Assembly: GCA_044226485.1 (NCBI GenBank)
Contig: JBGAGY010000011.1
Coordinates: forward strand, 124,001 to 188,000
Direction: 5' to 3'
DNA from: UBA6663 sp044226485
Lineage (GTDB): Bacteria > Chloroflexota > Anaerolineae > Anaerolineales > UBA6663
DNA: 64,000 nucleotides
Position numbers and translations under genes: made by a program
Part shown: piece after piece, positions 34,019 through 41,856 of the stretch
Layout of the letters: each line of letters begins with the position of its first letter
How positions within the stretch are numbered: position 1 is the first letter of the stretch
The notes under the pieces: model-generated
Databases searched by the model: none
What the model was told of the DNA's origin: nothing
Seen by the model: only the letters and a program-made list of their open reading frames with translations

Positions 34019-34747
34019 TCACGGGTTCATGCGACGAAAGGCTGCCGCAAGTTCGTCGGGCCCCGCCTTCACAATCGCCGACGAAAAGCCAAATGTCACT
34101 TCGACGGCGCCCAGGGTCACTTGGTCGGCGATGGCCCTCCCGAACTCCTCGAGCGGAACACCTTGCGTGTGCAAGCCCGGCCCGCCTAAATCTGTGTTGA
34201 CGGCTGGGGGAATCACCTCAATCACTTCCACCCGATCTCTGAGGAGGTGCCGCAACGATACCGTGAACGAATGGAGCGCCGCTTTCGTGGAGCAGTAGAC
34301 GGGCGCCCGCGACATGGGCGCGAACGCCAGCCCCGAGGTGACGTTGATGATGGCCGGGCTGGGGTTGCTCTCGAGAACGGGAAGCAGAGCCGAGCACAGA
34401 TGTACAGGGCCTTTGAGATTGATGTCGATCTCGCGCGTCGCGCGCTCCCAGAAATCGGCGTCAGAGACGCTCATTCGCTCCTGAACCCCTGCATTGTTGA
34501 CCAGGACGTTGACATCCGGATGCTCGGTCTTGACCCATTCGATCAGCCGCAGCCGATCCTCCTCCCGGCTGACATCAGCGACCTGATAGTCGATGGCCGG
34601 ATGACGTTCCTTGAGGTCCTGAAGGGCCGTTTGCCTTCGTCCGCAGACCAGCACTTTGGAGCCTGCCGACAGAAACATCTTCGTCAACTCATACCCAATT
34701 CCGGTCGCGCCACCCGTGATCAGGGCGACTTTCTCGTTGAGGTGCAT
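34019..34747 (-). CDS. Short-chain dehydrogenase/reductase (DltE-like)
   Basis: This 242-residue classical SDR has an NAD(P)-binding motif VALITGGATGIGYEL (residues 7-21) and the NNAG motif VLVNNAGVQ near residue 85. The catalytic residues are in NVTSGLAFAPMSRAPVYCST and KAALHSF (Ser near 139, Tyr and Lys in YCSTK). The substrate is unknown; the closest remembered relatives are DltE-type oxidoreductases. Its neighbour upstream on the same strand is the DUF4256 gene, 44 bases away. Confidence 0.88.
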   Translation of the reverse strand: MHLNEKVALITGGATGIGYELTKMFLSAGSKVLVCGRRQTALQDLKERHPAIDYQVADVSREEDRLRLIEWVKTEHPDVNVLVNNAGVQERMSVSDADFWERATREIDINLKGPVHLCSALLPVLESNPSPAIINVTSGLAFAPMSRAPVYCSTKAALHSFTVSLRHLLRDRVEVIEVIPPAVNTDLGGPGLHTQGVPLEEFGRAIADQVTLGAVEVTFGFSSAIVKAGPDELAAAFRRMNP

Positions 34748-34791
34748 GCCATTCTCCTGTGATGATCGTCCCGTGAGATGTTGTCGGCACC

Positions 34792-35358
34792 CTAGACTTT
34801 CAACACGGCGCGGAAACCTCGGGCGGCGTAGTAGGACTCGGCTCCATTGTGATAAACAAACACCGTGTCATAGCGACGGTCGCAGAAGAGAGCGCCGCCA
34901 CGCCGCCTGATGTCGAGGGGCGTCTGCACCCAACTGGAGGTCTTCTGATCGAACTTCCCGAGAGTCTGTAGTTGCCTGTACTGCGCTTCGGTCAGCAGCG
35001 CCGCGCCCATGCTGGCAGCCATATCGAGGACATTGCCACCGGGTCGATTCTCTTTTCGCGACTCCCATGCCTGACGGTCATAGCACAGGCTGCGCCTGCC
35101 GCTGGGGCTTTCGGCCGAGCAATCCATCAGAATGATCGCACCCGTATCGGGGTCAATCCCGACCACATCCGGTTCGCCACCGGTCCGCTCCATCTCGCCA
35201 AGCACAGCCAGTTTTTTGGGGTTGGCTTGCAGCCGCTTCTGCACGGCAGGCCACTCAACCTCGGGATGGCGCTGAGGGTTCGCTTCAAACCTTGACATCA
35301 GCGTACCCAGCAGTTCTTCATGGCTGTTTGGCTTCGGTTTCATTGCTTTTGGCATCAC
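34792..35358 (-). CDS. DUF4256 family protein
   Basis: This 188-residue protein matches the DUF4256 family. I recognise SPSGRRSLCYDRQAWESRKE near residue 84, MGAALLTEAQYRQLQTLG near 118, KTSSWVQTPLDIRRRGGALF near 138, and the C-terminal VFVYHNGAESYYAARGFRA. Function is not known to me. Such proteins are common in small accessory gene sets. The start is 35358 or a codon later, since two methionines are adjacent. It is followed on the same strand by the SDR. Confidence 0.88.
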   Translation of the reverse strand: MMPKAMKPKPNSHEELLGTLMSRFEANPQRHPEVEWPAVQKRLQANPKKLAVLGEMERTGGEPDVVGIDPDTGAIILMDCSAESPSGRRSLCYDRQAWESRKENRPGGNVLDMAASMGAALLTEAQYRQLQTLGKFDQKTSSWVQTPLDIRRRGGALFCDRRYDTVFVYHNGAESYYAARGFRAVLKV

Positions 35359-35671
35359 TCATCGCCTTTCTCAATGTCCACTCTGTCACGGCCGAGTCAC
35401 CCGCCCTTCGGCCAGGACGTCCAGGGCTGGCGACGATTAATGAAGGAACAGAGCCGGGCCCGAGGCCGGATGGTCTGAAACGCGGCAGTACGAAGGCGGA
35501 TTAAACCATCTAAATGGCGCCGTCGCCCTGCATTCTATCTGCGCAGCTTGGTCGAGGGCCATGTGCGCGGCCCCACCCATCGGCAATGTCACGGCGCCGT
35601 TCAACACGTCGAAGACGGCGGCGCCAGATCGGCCAACACGGTGCCCTGCGTCGAGTGCTGACCCCGCATGC
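35359..35671. other. Intergenic stretch, possibly holding a degenerate gene remnant
   Basis: These 313 bases separate the DUF4256 start from the immunity-protein stop. A GAGCCGGGCCCGAGGCCGG stretch at about 35,451 loosely resembles the conserved middle of the attC-like repeats further right, but the two ends are not recognisable. I see no gene here. Confidence 0.3.
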
Positions 35672-36187
35672 TCAGCAATCAAACACGAACCAACAGATGT
35701 CGTTTCGCCTCCGCTGATCATCGAGCACCAAGGCACGGATGGCCTCCGGGAGTTGTTGACGTTGCCAGAGACACTCGAGACGGCCCAAGCGCACATCTTC
35801 ACCCGGCGGCGCGGCGGCGCGCACCGCTTTGATCGCATAGGCCGCCGCTCCGAGTTCATGCGCAGCGACATGAGCCACGTTGGCAGCCTGAGCGGCAGCA
35901 TAGGCGGCATGGCGGGCTGCGCCTTTCAGAGCCCGAGCCGCACCGTTGGCGTGACCTGCCGCCGTCCGTGCCTGCGTCATGTTGATCTCGCCACGCACCC
36001 AGGCGCGCGCCTGCTCGATCGCATGCCGTGGGCGCACGTCTGCGGGCCGGATCGCCTCAAAGAGGCCAAGAACATGCTCGGCACACGTGGCTGCCCAGAG
36101 CGCCAGGAGTTGGTGATTCGAGTCAGACAACGTTCCGCCGCGCCGCACGGTGATCAAGCGACGATCGCGCTCTTTCGGAAGGATCAT
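35672..36187 (-). CDS. Putative immunity protein (Imm-5-like family)
   Basis: This 171-residue, alanine-rich helical protein resembles the family annotated as putative immunity protein, Imm-5-like. The features are MILPKERDRRLITVRRGGTL at the start, the stretch LLALWAATCAEHVLGLFE, and a long alanine-rich helix ending HVAAHELGAAAYAIKAVRA. The ending is WQRQQLPEAIRALVLDDQRR followed by N-x-I-C-W. No toxin gene is adjacent, so it is an orphan, perhaps a defence against neighbours' toxins or a member with another role. It stands alone in a run of single minus-strand genes. Confidence 0.75.
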   Translation of the reverse strand: MILPKERDRRLITVRRGGTLSDSNHQLLALWAATCAEHVLGLFEAIRPADVRPRHAIEQARAWVRGEINMTQARTAAGHANGAARALKGAARHAAYAAAQAANVAHVAAHELGAAAYAIKAVRAAAPPGEDVRLGRLECLWQRQQLPEAIRALVLDDQRRRNDICWFVFDC

Positions 36188-36427
36188 GCCTCTGCCCTCC
36201 TCTTGGCCGTCAACGTCGACCTCTCACAAACCACTCGCAGAATGGACCATTGGTGGGATCGCCGCTCCCCTATTGAAGCCACCGCCCGTACAGGCCCCAA
36301 TAGTACATCGCCGTTCTTCTTTCCAGTTTGGCGGACCACAGGCACACCGCATGGTTGCGCGAGCGCCAGAGACAGGAGACTCTCATGCGAGGCGCTCTGC
36401 CCTCGCATCGAGGATGTGGCGGATGAA

Positions 36428-36517
36428 GCGAGCCGGCTCCTCTCAAGGCCGCGCCGAATGAGCGGGGCTCGGATCTGGCAACCAGCTGTGTGCGACAGCA
36501 GCCTGCGTTCGTCAGAC
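36428..36517 (-). repeat. attC-like repeat, degenerate, after the YIP1-family gene
   Basis: The stretch contains ATGAGCGGGGCTCGG (about 36,458) and ends with CAGCAGCCTGCGTTCGTCAG, close to the right-end box of the better copies. Its left end has lost a clear GCCTAAC. It lies downstream of the minus-strand gene 36540-37133, as expected for a cassette recombination site. Confidence 0.4.
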
Positions 36518-36539
36518 GTGGTGTGTCTTCACCAGCCCG

Positions 36540-37133
36540 CTACAACAGCGAGTCGATCAACGTCGCACACGTTACCCAAGGCAGGTAGCCGATCGCGGCA
36601 GTCAAGAGAAGTGCGGAAAACACGCGAATGCCCGTGATCTGATGCACATCACCCAAAACGCCAACAACCAACACGACGAACCACACGTAGGCGGCCAACG
36701 AAGCGGCCACCATTGCATAGAGTGAGGCACTGCTGGTCTCCAGCGGCAGCGTTGCCGGGTTCACGATCCCGTAGATGATCGTCAGAGCCGACGCCCAAAG
36801 CATCGGCGCACTGCAAACAAACACCCCGGCGCGCGTCGCTCCAACTTCTCCTGTGCCGCCCATGGCACGGAGAGCCCAGTTGAGTAGACCACCACCGGCC
36901 AGGAAAACGACCAAGCCCATCACCAGACCTATGAGGACGGCCGCGATGAGTTTCAGCGCCAGATCATCCACCCGATTCGCCCATCGTAAGCCTTGTAGGA
37001 AACCGAAGCCGAGAGCTACAAGTAGCTCGAACCGTCCGTCATCGGTGTCGCGCACTGCCATCCATCGTTTGACCTCGGACATTCTCAACCATTTGTGAGG
37101 CAACAACCATATCAGCGAACGCCGCAGTGTCAT
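36540..37133 (-). CDS. YIP1-family-like membrane protein
   Basis: This 197-residue polytopic membrane protein has five hydrophobic segments and resembles bacterial YIP1-domain proteins. The loop ALRAMGGTGEVGATRAGVFV precedes the typical CSAPMLWASAL helix. A later helix pair around VLVVGVLGDVHQITGIRVF fits too, where an HxxxG-type motif follows the penultimate helix. Function is unknown. ATG 37133 is the likely start, an in-frame one lying at 37166. It is the single gene between two attC-like repeats. Confidence 0.7.
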   Translation of the reverse strand: MTLRRSLIWLLPHKWLRMSEVKRWMAVRDTDDGRFELLVALGFGFLQGLRWANRVDDLALKLIAAVLIGLVMGLVVFLAGGGLLNWALRAMGGTGEVGATRAGVFVCSAPMLWASALTIIYGIVNPATLPLETSSASLYAMVAASLAAYVWFVVLVVGVLGDVHQITGIRVFSALLLTAAIGYLPWVTCATLIDSLL

Positions 37134-37174
37134 GTATATCGCTCCCCTCTGCCTTGAAATATACACTGGCTCGC

Positions 37175-37273
37175 GGGATCAGCTGGCGGTTGGCCCTCAA
37201 TGCGCGGCCAATGAGTCGGGGCCGAACTGGCTTCGGCGTCATCCAGCCTCGCGGCTTCAGGCGCTCGTCAGGC
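37175..37273 (-). repeat. attC-like repeat, degenerate, upstream of the YIP1-family gene
   Basis: It contains AATGAGTCGGGGCCGAACTGG (trimmed match at about 37,210) and closes with GCGCTCGTCAGGC, matching the GTCAGGC end of the copy at 57,563. The left core is not clear. The rest of 37,274-37,720 shows no gene I can defend. Confidence 0.4.
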
Positions 37274-37722
37274 AGGAATGAATGAACGCGGACAACGTGG
37301 CTCACCACGGGATCGAGTTCTATGCGTGCTCGTGTGTTCAGTAGGGACTGGCGCGTCGCACTTCGCAACCGAAGCTGTCAAACTCCCAACGTTGGCCCAC
37401 AAGCAAGAGGTCATCGACATGGGCAAAGTCCGGTCCAGCGCATCCACATTTGTCTGACATGCGCTAGGCAGAATGCAGGAAAGATACTGGGACATTAAGT
37501 ACCCGCATTCAACTTCTCGTGTAATGAAAATGCCCGCATTCCTCGGAATCCATAGCCATTTTCGCCAGTTGGTGTGCCTCAGCCTGTGCGGACACTCGGG
37601 CCCGGCTGACGGCCCAGGCCGTAACACACCGCCGGTATCTCCGTCTTAACTATGGGCTTTGTCGCATTCTCCCGCGCGACGGCTCGCAGACCTGGCCTTG
37701 CCCAATTGGGTTCGTCCATATT

Positions 37723-37738
37723 CAGGAGGTCGATTCCG
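37723..37738 (+). promoter_or_regulatory. Strong ribosome-binding site of the LysM protein gene
   Basis: AGGAGGT at 37723-37729 lies nine bases before ATG 37739. It decides this start over the in-frame upstream one at 37652, because a signal-anchor sequence follows directly. Confidence 0.7.
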
Positions 37739-39001
37739 ATGAAGGATCAATCGCTTCAGGTTGGCCGCGGATGGCTGGCGTGTCTGCGCCAGGGACGCGC
37801 CGGCGTCGCGTTAGTTGCCGGGGCGGCTGCCATCGTCATCGTTGCGCTGTCGGTTCCGCCGCGCAGCGTGCAAGCCTTTTCGTCTTACCAGACTGCCTTC
37901 GACACTCAATATCCCATCGCCGCCGGCAGCCGGCTGGATAGTTGCGCGCTGTGCCATGTCAATGGACCGAGCGCGGGACCGCGCAACACCTACGGCACAG
38001 ACTACGCGAACAACGGACACAGCTTCACCGCCATCGAAAACCTGGACTCAGACGGTGACGGAGTCTCGAACCTCGCAGAGATCAGCGCCCTGACGTTCCC
38101 GGGCGATGCCAGCGATCACCCGGTCGCCGCCACGGCGACGCCGACGCGCACATCGCCACCGCCTAGCCCCACACCCACGACCGTGCTGCCTACCCCAACG
38201 TCGACGGTCGCGGCATCGCCCACCTCCACATCGGCTGCGCCCAACCCCACGGCCACACTCACCGCGCCACCTGGATCGCCAACACCGACGGCGACGACCG
38301 TGACTTCGACCGGCGGCCTGGACCTCGACATTCGATCCTTCAGGGTTAGCCAAAAGGTCGAGCTCAAGCGAGACGAGGACGACGGGATCGTGATCAGGCT
38401 GGACATCCGGACCAGCGGCAGAACCGAAGGGCAGGGAACCGCAACCGTCGTTGGCTTGCAGAACGGCGCTGAGGTGTACCGCGTCACTCTGACGGTCTCG
38501 TCCGGCAACTCGCGGCGCACCCGTTCGTACACCTTCCCCACCTATCTGCCCACTGCCAGCGGGGTCATCACCTGGACGGCGACGTTGATCGACGGAAACG
38601 CCGACGACGACACGGCCACGGCCGTCACCCAGGTGACGGCATCCGAGTCGCCCGACGATGACCATCACGATGACGAGCACAGCGACACGTCTGCGGCGCA
38701 AGGGAACGAGTCGGCAGGCTCAGGCGGCAATCCCGCGGTCGACAACAGCGCGCCACCCGCTGGGCAGCCGGTCGTCAGCGACCCGGCCGCCTCCGACGCG
38801 CCGCCGGTGGAGCCGACCGCCACCGGCGTGGCAGCGCCGGAGGCGGCCGGCGCCTGCACCGGAACCCGTGTGGTGCAGCCAGGCGAAAACCTGTTCCGCA
38901 TCGGGTTCGATTGTGGCTTCAGCTTGCAGCAGATGGCCAGCGCGAACGGCATCGCCTACCCATACCGCATCTATCCTGGGCAGACGTTGAGGTTCCCTTA
39001 G
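37739..39001 (+). CDS. Exported protein with CxxCH motif, Pro/Thr linker and C-terminal LysM domain
   Basis: This 420-residue exported protein has a signal or anchor helix at about 21-40. A small domain follows with CALCH at residues 69-73 (a heme-c attachment motif) and a calcium-loop-like DSDGDGVSNLAE near 105. Next come a Pro/Thr/Ser-rich linker (about 125-190), a beta-rich CARDB-like domain (about 195-310), an acidic histidine-rich stretch (DDDHHDDEHSD), a second linker, and a C-terminal LysM domain starting RVVQPGENLFRIGFDCGFSL. LysM implies binding to peptidoglycan or other N-acetylglucosamine polymers. Whether heme is attached is unproven. An ECF sigma factor follows. Confidence 0.82.
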   Translation: MKDQSLQVGRGWLACLRQGRAGVALVAGAAAIVIVALSVPPRSVQAFSSYQTAFDTQYPIAAGSRLDSCALCHVNGPSAGPRNTYGTDYANNGHSFTAIENLDSDGDGVSNLAEISALTFPGDASDHPVAATATPTRTSPPPSPTPTTVLPTPTSTVAASPTSTSAAPNPTATLTAPPGSPTPTATTVTSTGGLDLDIRSFRVSQKVELKRDEDDGIVIRLDIRTSGRTEGQGTATVVGLQNGAEVYRVTLTVSSGNSRRTRSYTFPTYLPTASGVITWTATLIDGNADDDTATAVTQVTASESPDDDHHDDEHSDTSAAQGNESAGSGGNPAVDNSAPPAGQPVVSDPAASDAPPVEPTATGVAAPEAAGACTGTRVVQPGENLFRIGFDCGFSLQQMASANGIAYPYRIYPGQTLRFP

Positions 39002-39024
39002 CCGTGGCGAGATCCCAGACCCGG

Positions 39025-39061
39025 CCGCCCAGTCAGTCGCTGCTCTCGACTGGCTGGGCGG
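39025..39061 (+). promoter_or_regulatory. Long hairpin burying the sigma factor ribosome-binding region
   Basis: CCGCCCAGTCAGTCG (39025-39039) pairs with CGACTGGCTGGGCGG (39047-39061) over 15 bp with one G-U, around a 7-base loop. It ends one base before the ATG at 39063. The only purine-rich ribosome-binding candidate, CTGGGCGG, is inside the 3' arm. There is no T-run, so it could terminate only weakly; sequestering the sigma factor start is an alternative. Confidence 0.6.
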
Positions 39062-39062
39062 C

Positions 39063-39605
39063 ATGAACCGCGAACCGGCGCTGGCTTTGGCAAACCGCCG
39101 CGTCGACCACGACTCTCTGGTCGAGATCTACACCCGGTTCTCGCCGGGCCTGTACCGCTACGCCGCGCGGCTGTTGGGCGATCGGGCATTGGCTCAGGAC
39201 TGTGTCGCCGAGACCTTCCGCCGGCTGCTCGAAGCCCTGGACTCGGGCGGCGGGCCGTACAAGTATGTGCAGGCGTATCTGTACACGACTGCGCACAATT
39301 GGGTCAGGGATCAATTTCGCAAGAGGTCACTTCCGGTCGGGTCTGCCATGCCCCAGTCGGTCAGCACCCGGCTTGATCCGGCGCGCATCGCCCAGGAGCA
39401 ACTCGAGTTCGACCGTTTGGCCGCTGCACTAAGGCGCCTCAGCCCATGTCAGCGCCAGGTCATTGCCATGCGTTACCTTGAAGGTCGCAGCCATCACGAG
39501 ATTGCCGATCTGCTTGGCAAATCAGTCGGCTCGATCCGCACGCTGCAGCACCGCGGGGTCGTACAACTCAAGAAACTTCTAGTCCATTCTGAAAGGAGGG
39601 GCTAA
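39063..39605 (+). CDS. ECF-type RNA polymerase sigma factor
   Basis: This 180-residue sigma-70 family factor has region 2 in SLVEIYTRFSPGLYRYAARL and VAETFRRLLEAL, with the promoter-melting part near WVRDQFRK. Region 4 is LSPCQRQVIAMRYLEGRSHH followed by EIADLLGKSVGSIRTLQHRG, a helix-turn-helix. There is no anti-sigma gene next to it. It lies 61 bases after the LysM protein gene with a strong hairpin covering its start, and a second long hairpin follows the stop. It is likely cotranscribed with the LysM gene, and could direct transcription of envelope genes. Confidence 0.88.
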   Translation: MNREPALALANRRVDHDSLVEIYTRFSPGLYRYAARLLGDRALAQDCVAETFRRLLEALDSGGGPYKYVQAYLYTTAHNWVRDQFRKRSLPVGSAMPQSVSTRLDPARIAQEQLEFDRLAAALRRLSPCQRQVIAMRYLEGRSHHEIADLLGKSVGSIRTLQHRGVVQLKKLLVHSERRG

Positions 39606-39620
39606 TCAGTCCCGACGTCC

Positions 39621-39673
39621 GGGAGTACAGCCGGGCTGCCCATGAGATTGGGGGCGGCCCGGCCCGTACTCCC
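39621..39673 (+). terminator. Long hairpin after the sigma factor gene
   Basis: GGGAGTAC pairs with GTACTCCC, and inside it GCCGGGC pairs with GCCCGGC, giving about 19 pairs with a small bulge and one wobble around a 12-base loop. It starts 16 bases after the stop. No T-run follows, so termination would rely on the strong stem or on another process. The rest of 39,674-39,950 holds no gene I can support. Confidence 0.5.
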
Positions 39674-39952
39674 ACAGTTCTCTCCAACGGCGCGAGCGAG
39701 TGCATGCGGCGCCCGTTGGTCACAGGGCGGCGAAAGAACCAACTAGCCGGGATGTGAAACACAACGCCTGACTTATGCGCCAGTTCCCGGTTGGTCCCGA
39801 CGGTCAAACACACATGCGCTAGCCGACCACACCATGAGCGCGCGACTCAGGGCAACAGACGCTGCTCGCGTCGTGTCTTGTCAGCTACGCTCTCTCTGCT
39901 CGACCGTGGCACCGACAAAAGAGCAGCCTCGGTGCACGCCCCACCGCGACAG

Positions 39953-40074
39953 CGCGGCCCGCGGACAGGCGACATCGGGTAAGTGAACCGAACTGGCTGG
40001 ACCTCCGAACCCGCACGTCGCAAGCTCTCGTTGAGAAGCCCCGCCGTGTCGTCGGCTGCATGTATGCGTTAGGT
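39953..40074 (-). repeat. attC-like repeat after the first DinB cassette
   Basis: It has AAGTGAACCGAACTGG near the left and closes with GGCTGCATGTATGCGTTAGG, with a core of GTTAGGT at 40068-40074; the minus strand reads ACCTAAC, matching RYYYAAC. It lies directly downstream of the minus-strand DinB gene. The left core is not clear, so the repeat is partly degenerate. Confidence 0.5.
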
Positions 40075-40108
40075 CGAACTCTGCACGACGAGACAACCCT
40101 GGCCCGCA

Positions 40109-40663
40109 TTAGGCGTCGGCACTGCCAGACTTGCCCAATAGGCCGACCATGCATTCGATCATCCCCAGATGCCGATTGTCGTGCGTCATCCATGTCACCA
40201 CGATGGGACCGATCTGGCCCCCGTGCCAGTTCTCACCATGGAAGCACTCATACACCGCAAAGAAGTCCTCGTCTCGGAGCCCCGCCACAGCTTCCTGGGC
40301 GGCTTCAAACGAGCGCCTCACATAGTCGAGAAGGGCCGCTTTCGCGGGAAACCGCAAGGCCAGGGCACTCGCCGTGTCGATTTCCATCCCAGTTTGGGCG
40401 TAGCCCAGACTTTGCGTCGCCATGTTCCACTGGTCCGCCAGCCCTTCCTTTTCCCAGATCTGGCTTCCCCGTCCATTGAACAACTCTTGCAGATAATCCG
40501 CCCATCGGGCCATGTGCCAGACATGGAAGCCCACCGACGGCGTTGTGTCGTTCGGGGTCCATGCGATCTGTTGGTCTGTCAGGCCGCTGATCAACTCGAT
40601 CAGGCTTTCGTGGTTTTGACGATAGCGAGTAGCGAGCTCCGCGGTGATGCTGTGCAGTGACAT
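40109..40663 (-). CDS. DinB family protein (cassette gene)
   Basis: This 184-residue DinB-superfamily four-helix-bundle protein has likely metal ligands in VGFHVWHMARWADYLQ (near residue 47) and WMTHDNRHLGMIECMVGLLG (near residue 160). These give the H...HxxxH-like arrangement. ATG 40663 begins MSLHSITAELATRYRQNHES and is preferred over an in-frame codon at 40912, which would overlap the next gene. A single gene with an attC-like repeat after it suggests a mobile cassette. Activity is unknown. Confidence 0.82.
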   Translation of the reverse strand: MSLHSITAELATRYRQNHESLIELISGLTDQQIAWTPNDTTPSVGFHVWHMARWADYLQELFNGRGSQIWEKEGLADQWNMATQSLGYAQTGMEIDTASALALRFPAKAALLDYVRRSFEAAQEAVAGLRDEDFFAVYECFHGENWHGGQIGPIVVTWMTHDNRHLGMIECMVGLLGKSGSADA

Positions 40664-40877
40664 GTTCAGTATCCTGACGTCAAGACGATGTTTCGTGGAT
40701 CTGCAGCCACGGTTGTAACCGAGGTGCTCCGAAACAGCCCGTTTCAGATGCATGGCGGGTGGATCGAGGCCGACCGGCCAGTCGACTTGTCTTTCTACCA
40801 AGACCCTCGGTACGATGACCCAGATGGCCCTGTCAGCTACTTGTGTCCTCTCGCCCGCATTCAGCGTTTGCCACTCC
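40664..40877 (-). repeat. Possible degenerate attC-like repeat between DinB and S51 genes
   Basis: The 214-base gap contains GGATCGAGGCCGACCGG (about 40,761) and CCCTGTCAGCTAC (about 40,829), which resemble the middle and right-end parts of the better copies. The terminal cores are not recognisable, so this is a weak call. Confidence 0.25.
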
Positions 40878-41543
40878 TCAGCCAAACCGCTTCCATTGAC
40901 CTTCCGAAACAACCTCTACAACACCGTCGACCACCTTGAGGGCAGTGTCGTCGTCCATGACATACGCTGGCCCCGCGATGTCGGCCGCCCAGCGCTCCGC
41001 AGCCGCCAGGGTGTTCCAGGGCAGCTGCGGGTGATCAAGGTGCGGAAAGATCGAAAAGTCGACGATCCCTAAGGTTCGGTCGTTGGGTGCGGATTTCCAT
41101 TCCATGAAGTATGACCCGATCCGAGGGGTCATGACCATGCTGCCGGCGCTCACGCCCACCCAGACCGTCTCGGTCAGCGACGGGATCAGGCTTGCCAACC
41201 CGGACTGCCGCATCCAATGGCCGAGGTAAGTCGCATCGCCGCCGTCAACCAGCAGGACATCGGCCTCACGAACCCAGGGGATCCAGCGCTCCTCTCCGAT
41301 CGTGGGCAGCGCCGTCAGTTCGAGGAGGCCCACCGACTTCCAGCCCAGGCCGACCATCGTGTGCCAGGGCGGCCCGCCGACGACAAAGCCCCGGGCTGAG
41401 CCTGGACCGCACATCGGGTGGCCCCATTGCGCCGTCGGAATGCACAACGCATTGGACTCGGCGATTGGCTTGCCCAGTAAATCAGTGAGCGCGTCGCGAA
41501 TGCTTGGATTGGTCACGCCTCCAGATGTAAGCAGAAGTTTCAT
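40878..41543 (-). CDS. Peptidase S51 (dipeptidase E-like) family protein
   Basis: This 221-residue class I glutamine amidotransferase-like protein belongs to the S51 peptidase group, which cleaves aspartyl dipeptides or cyanophycin. DVLLVDGGDATYLGHWM (near residue 95) fits the family, and the nucleophile serine lies in GVSAGSMVM (near 130). A possible catalytic histidine is in FPHLDHPQLPW (near 166). The start ATG 41543 has GGAGG closely upstream, and an in-frame TTG precedes it. Exact substrate is unknown. It sits between two repeats of the array. Confidence 0.82.
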   Translation of the reverse strand: MKLLLTSGGVTNPSIRDALTDLLGKPIAESNALCIPTAQWGHPMCGPGSARGFVVGGPPWHTMVGLGWKSVGLLELTALPTIGEERWIPWVREADVLLVDGGDATYLGHWMRQSGLASLIPSLTETVWVGVSAGSMVMTPRIGSYFMEWKSAPNDRTLGIVDFSIFPHLDHPQLPWNTLAAAERWAADIAGPAYVMDDDTALKVVDGVVEVVSEGQWKRFG

Positions 41544-41722
41544 CAACCCTCCGTTGTGTTTACCGCCTCACCCACCGTACGACATAGGAAGGCGCCCGGA
41601 TTCTATCGCGCGTGCCCACACGCTTTCATCTATCAAAGCGAGCCAACAGCTCGAACTGGCTGAGGAGAATCACCCAACACGATTCACATGTCTCCCAGTC
41701 GTGCCGGACTCGCTTGACCGCT

Positions 41723-41826
41723 GACCAACGGGTAGCCGGGAACCCGTCAGGGCGGAGGGTTGACCGAGGCTGCCCGGATTCGGGCGCCCAGATAGCCAGA
41801 TCAACTGCACGTCATCGATCAGTGGC
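41723..41826 (-). repeat. attC-like repeat after the second DinB cassette
   Basis: The repeat begins with GACCAAC, has TTGACCGAGGCTGCCCGG in the middle, and ends with ATCAACTGCACGTCATCGAT near 41,818. The match to the copy at 42,456 is clear in the middle (GCCCGGATxxGGGCGCC). It lies downstream of the minus-strand DinB gene and upstream of the S51 gene. The 41,544-41,722 part shows nothing else. Confidence 0.6.
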
Positions 41827-41856
41827 CTCTGGCGCTGGCGGCGTCAAGTCGTTGGC

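Noticed and set aside
35437..35910. Minus-strand open frame of about 157 codons overlapping the immunity-protein gene
   Set aside because: Most of it is the antisense-frame shadow of the immunity-protein gene in a different register. The free part has no family signature and no ribosome-binding site.
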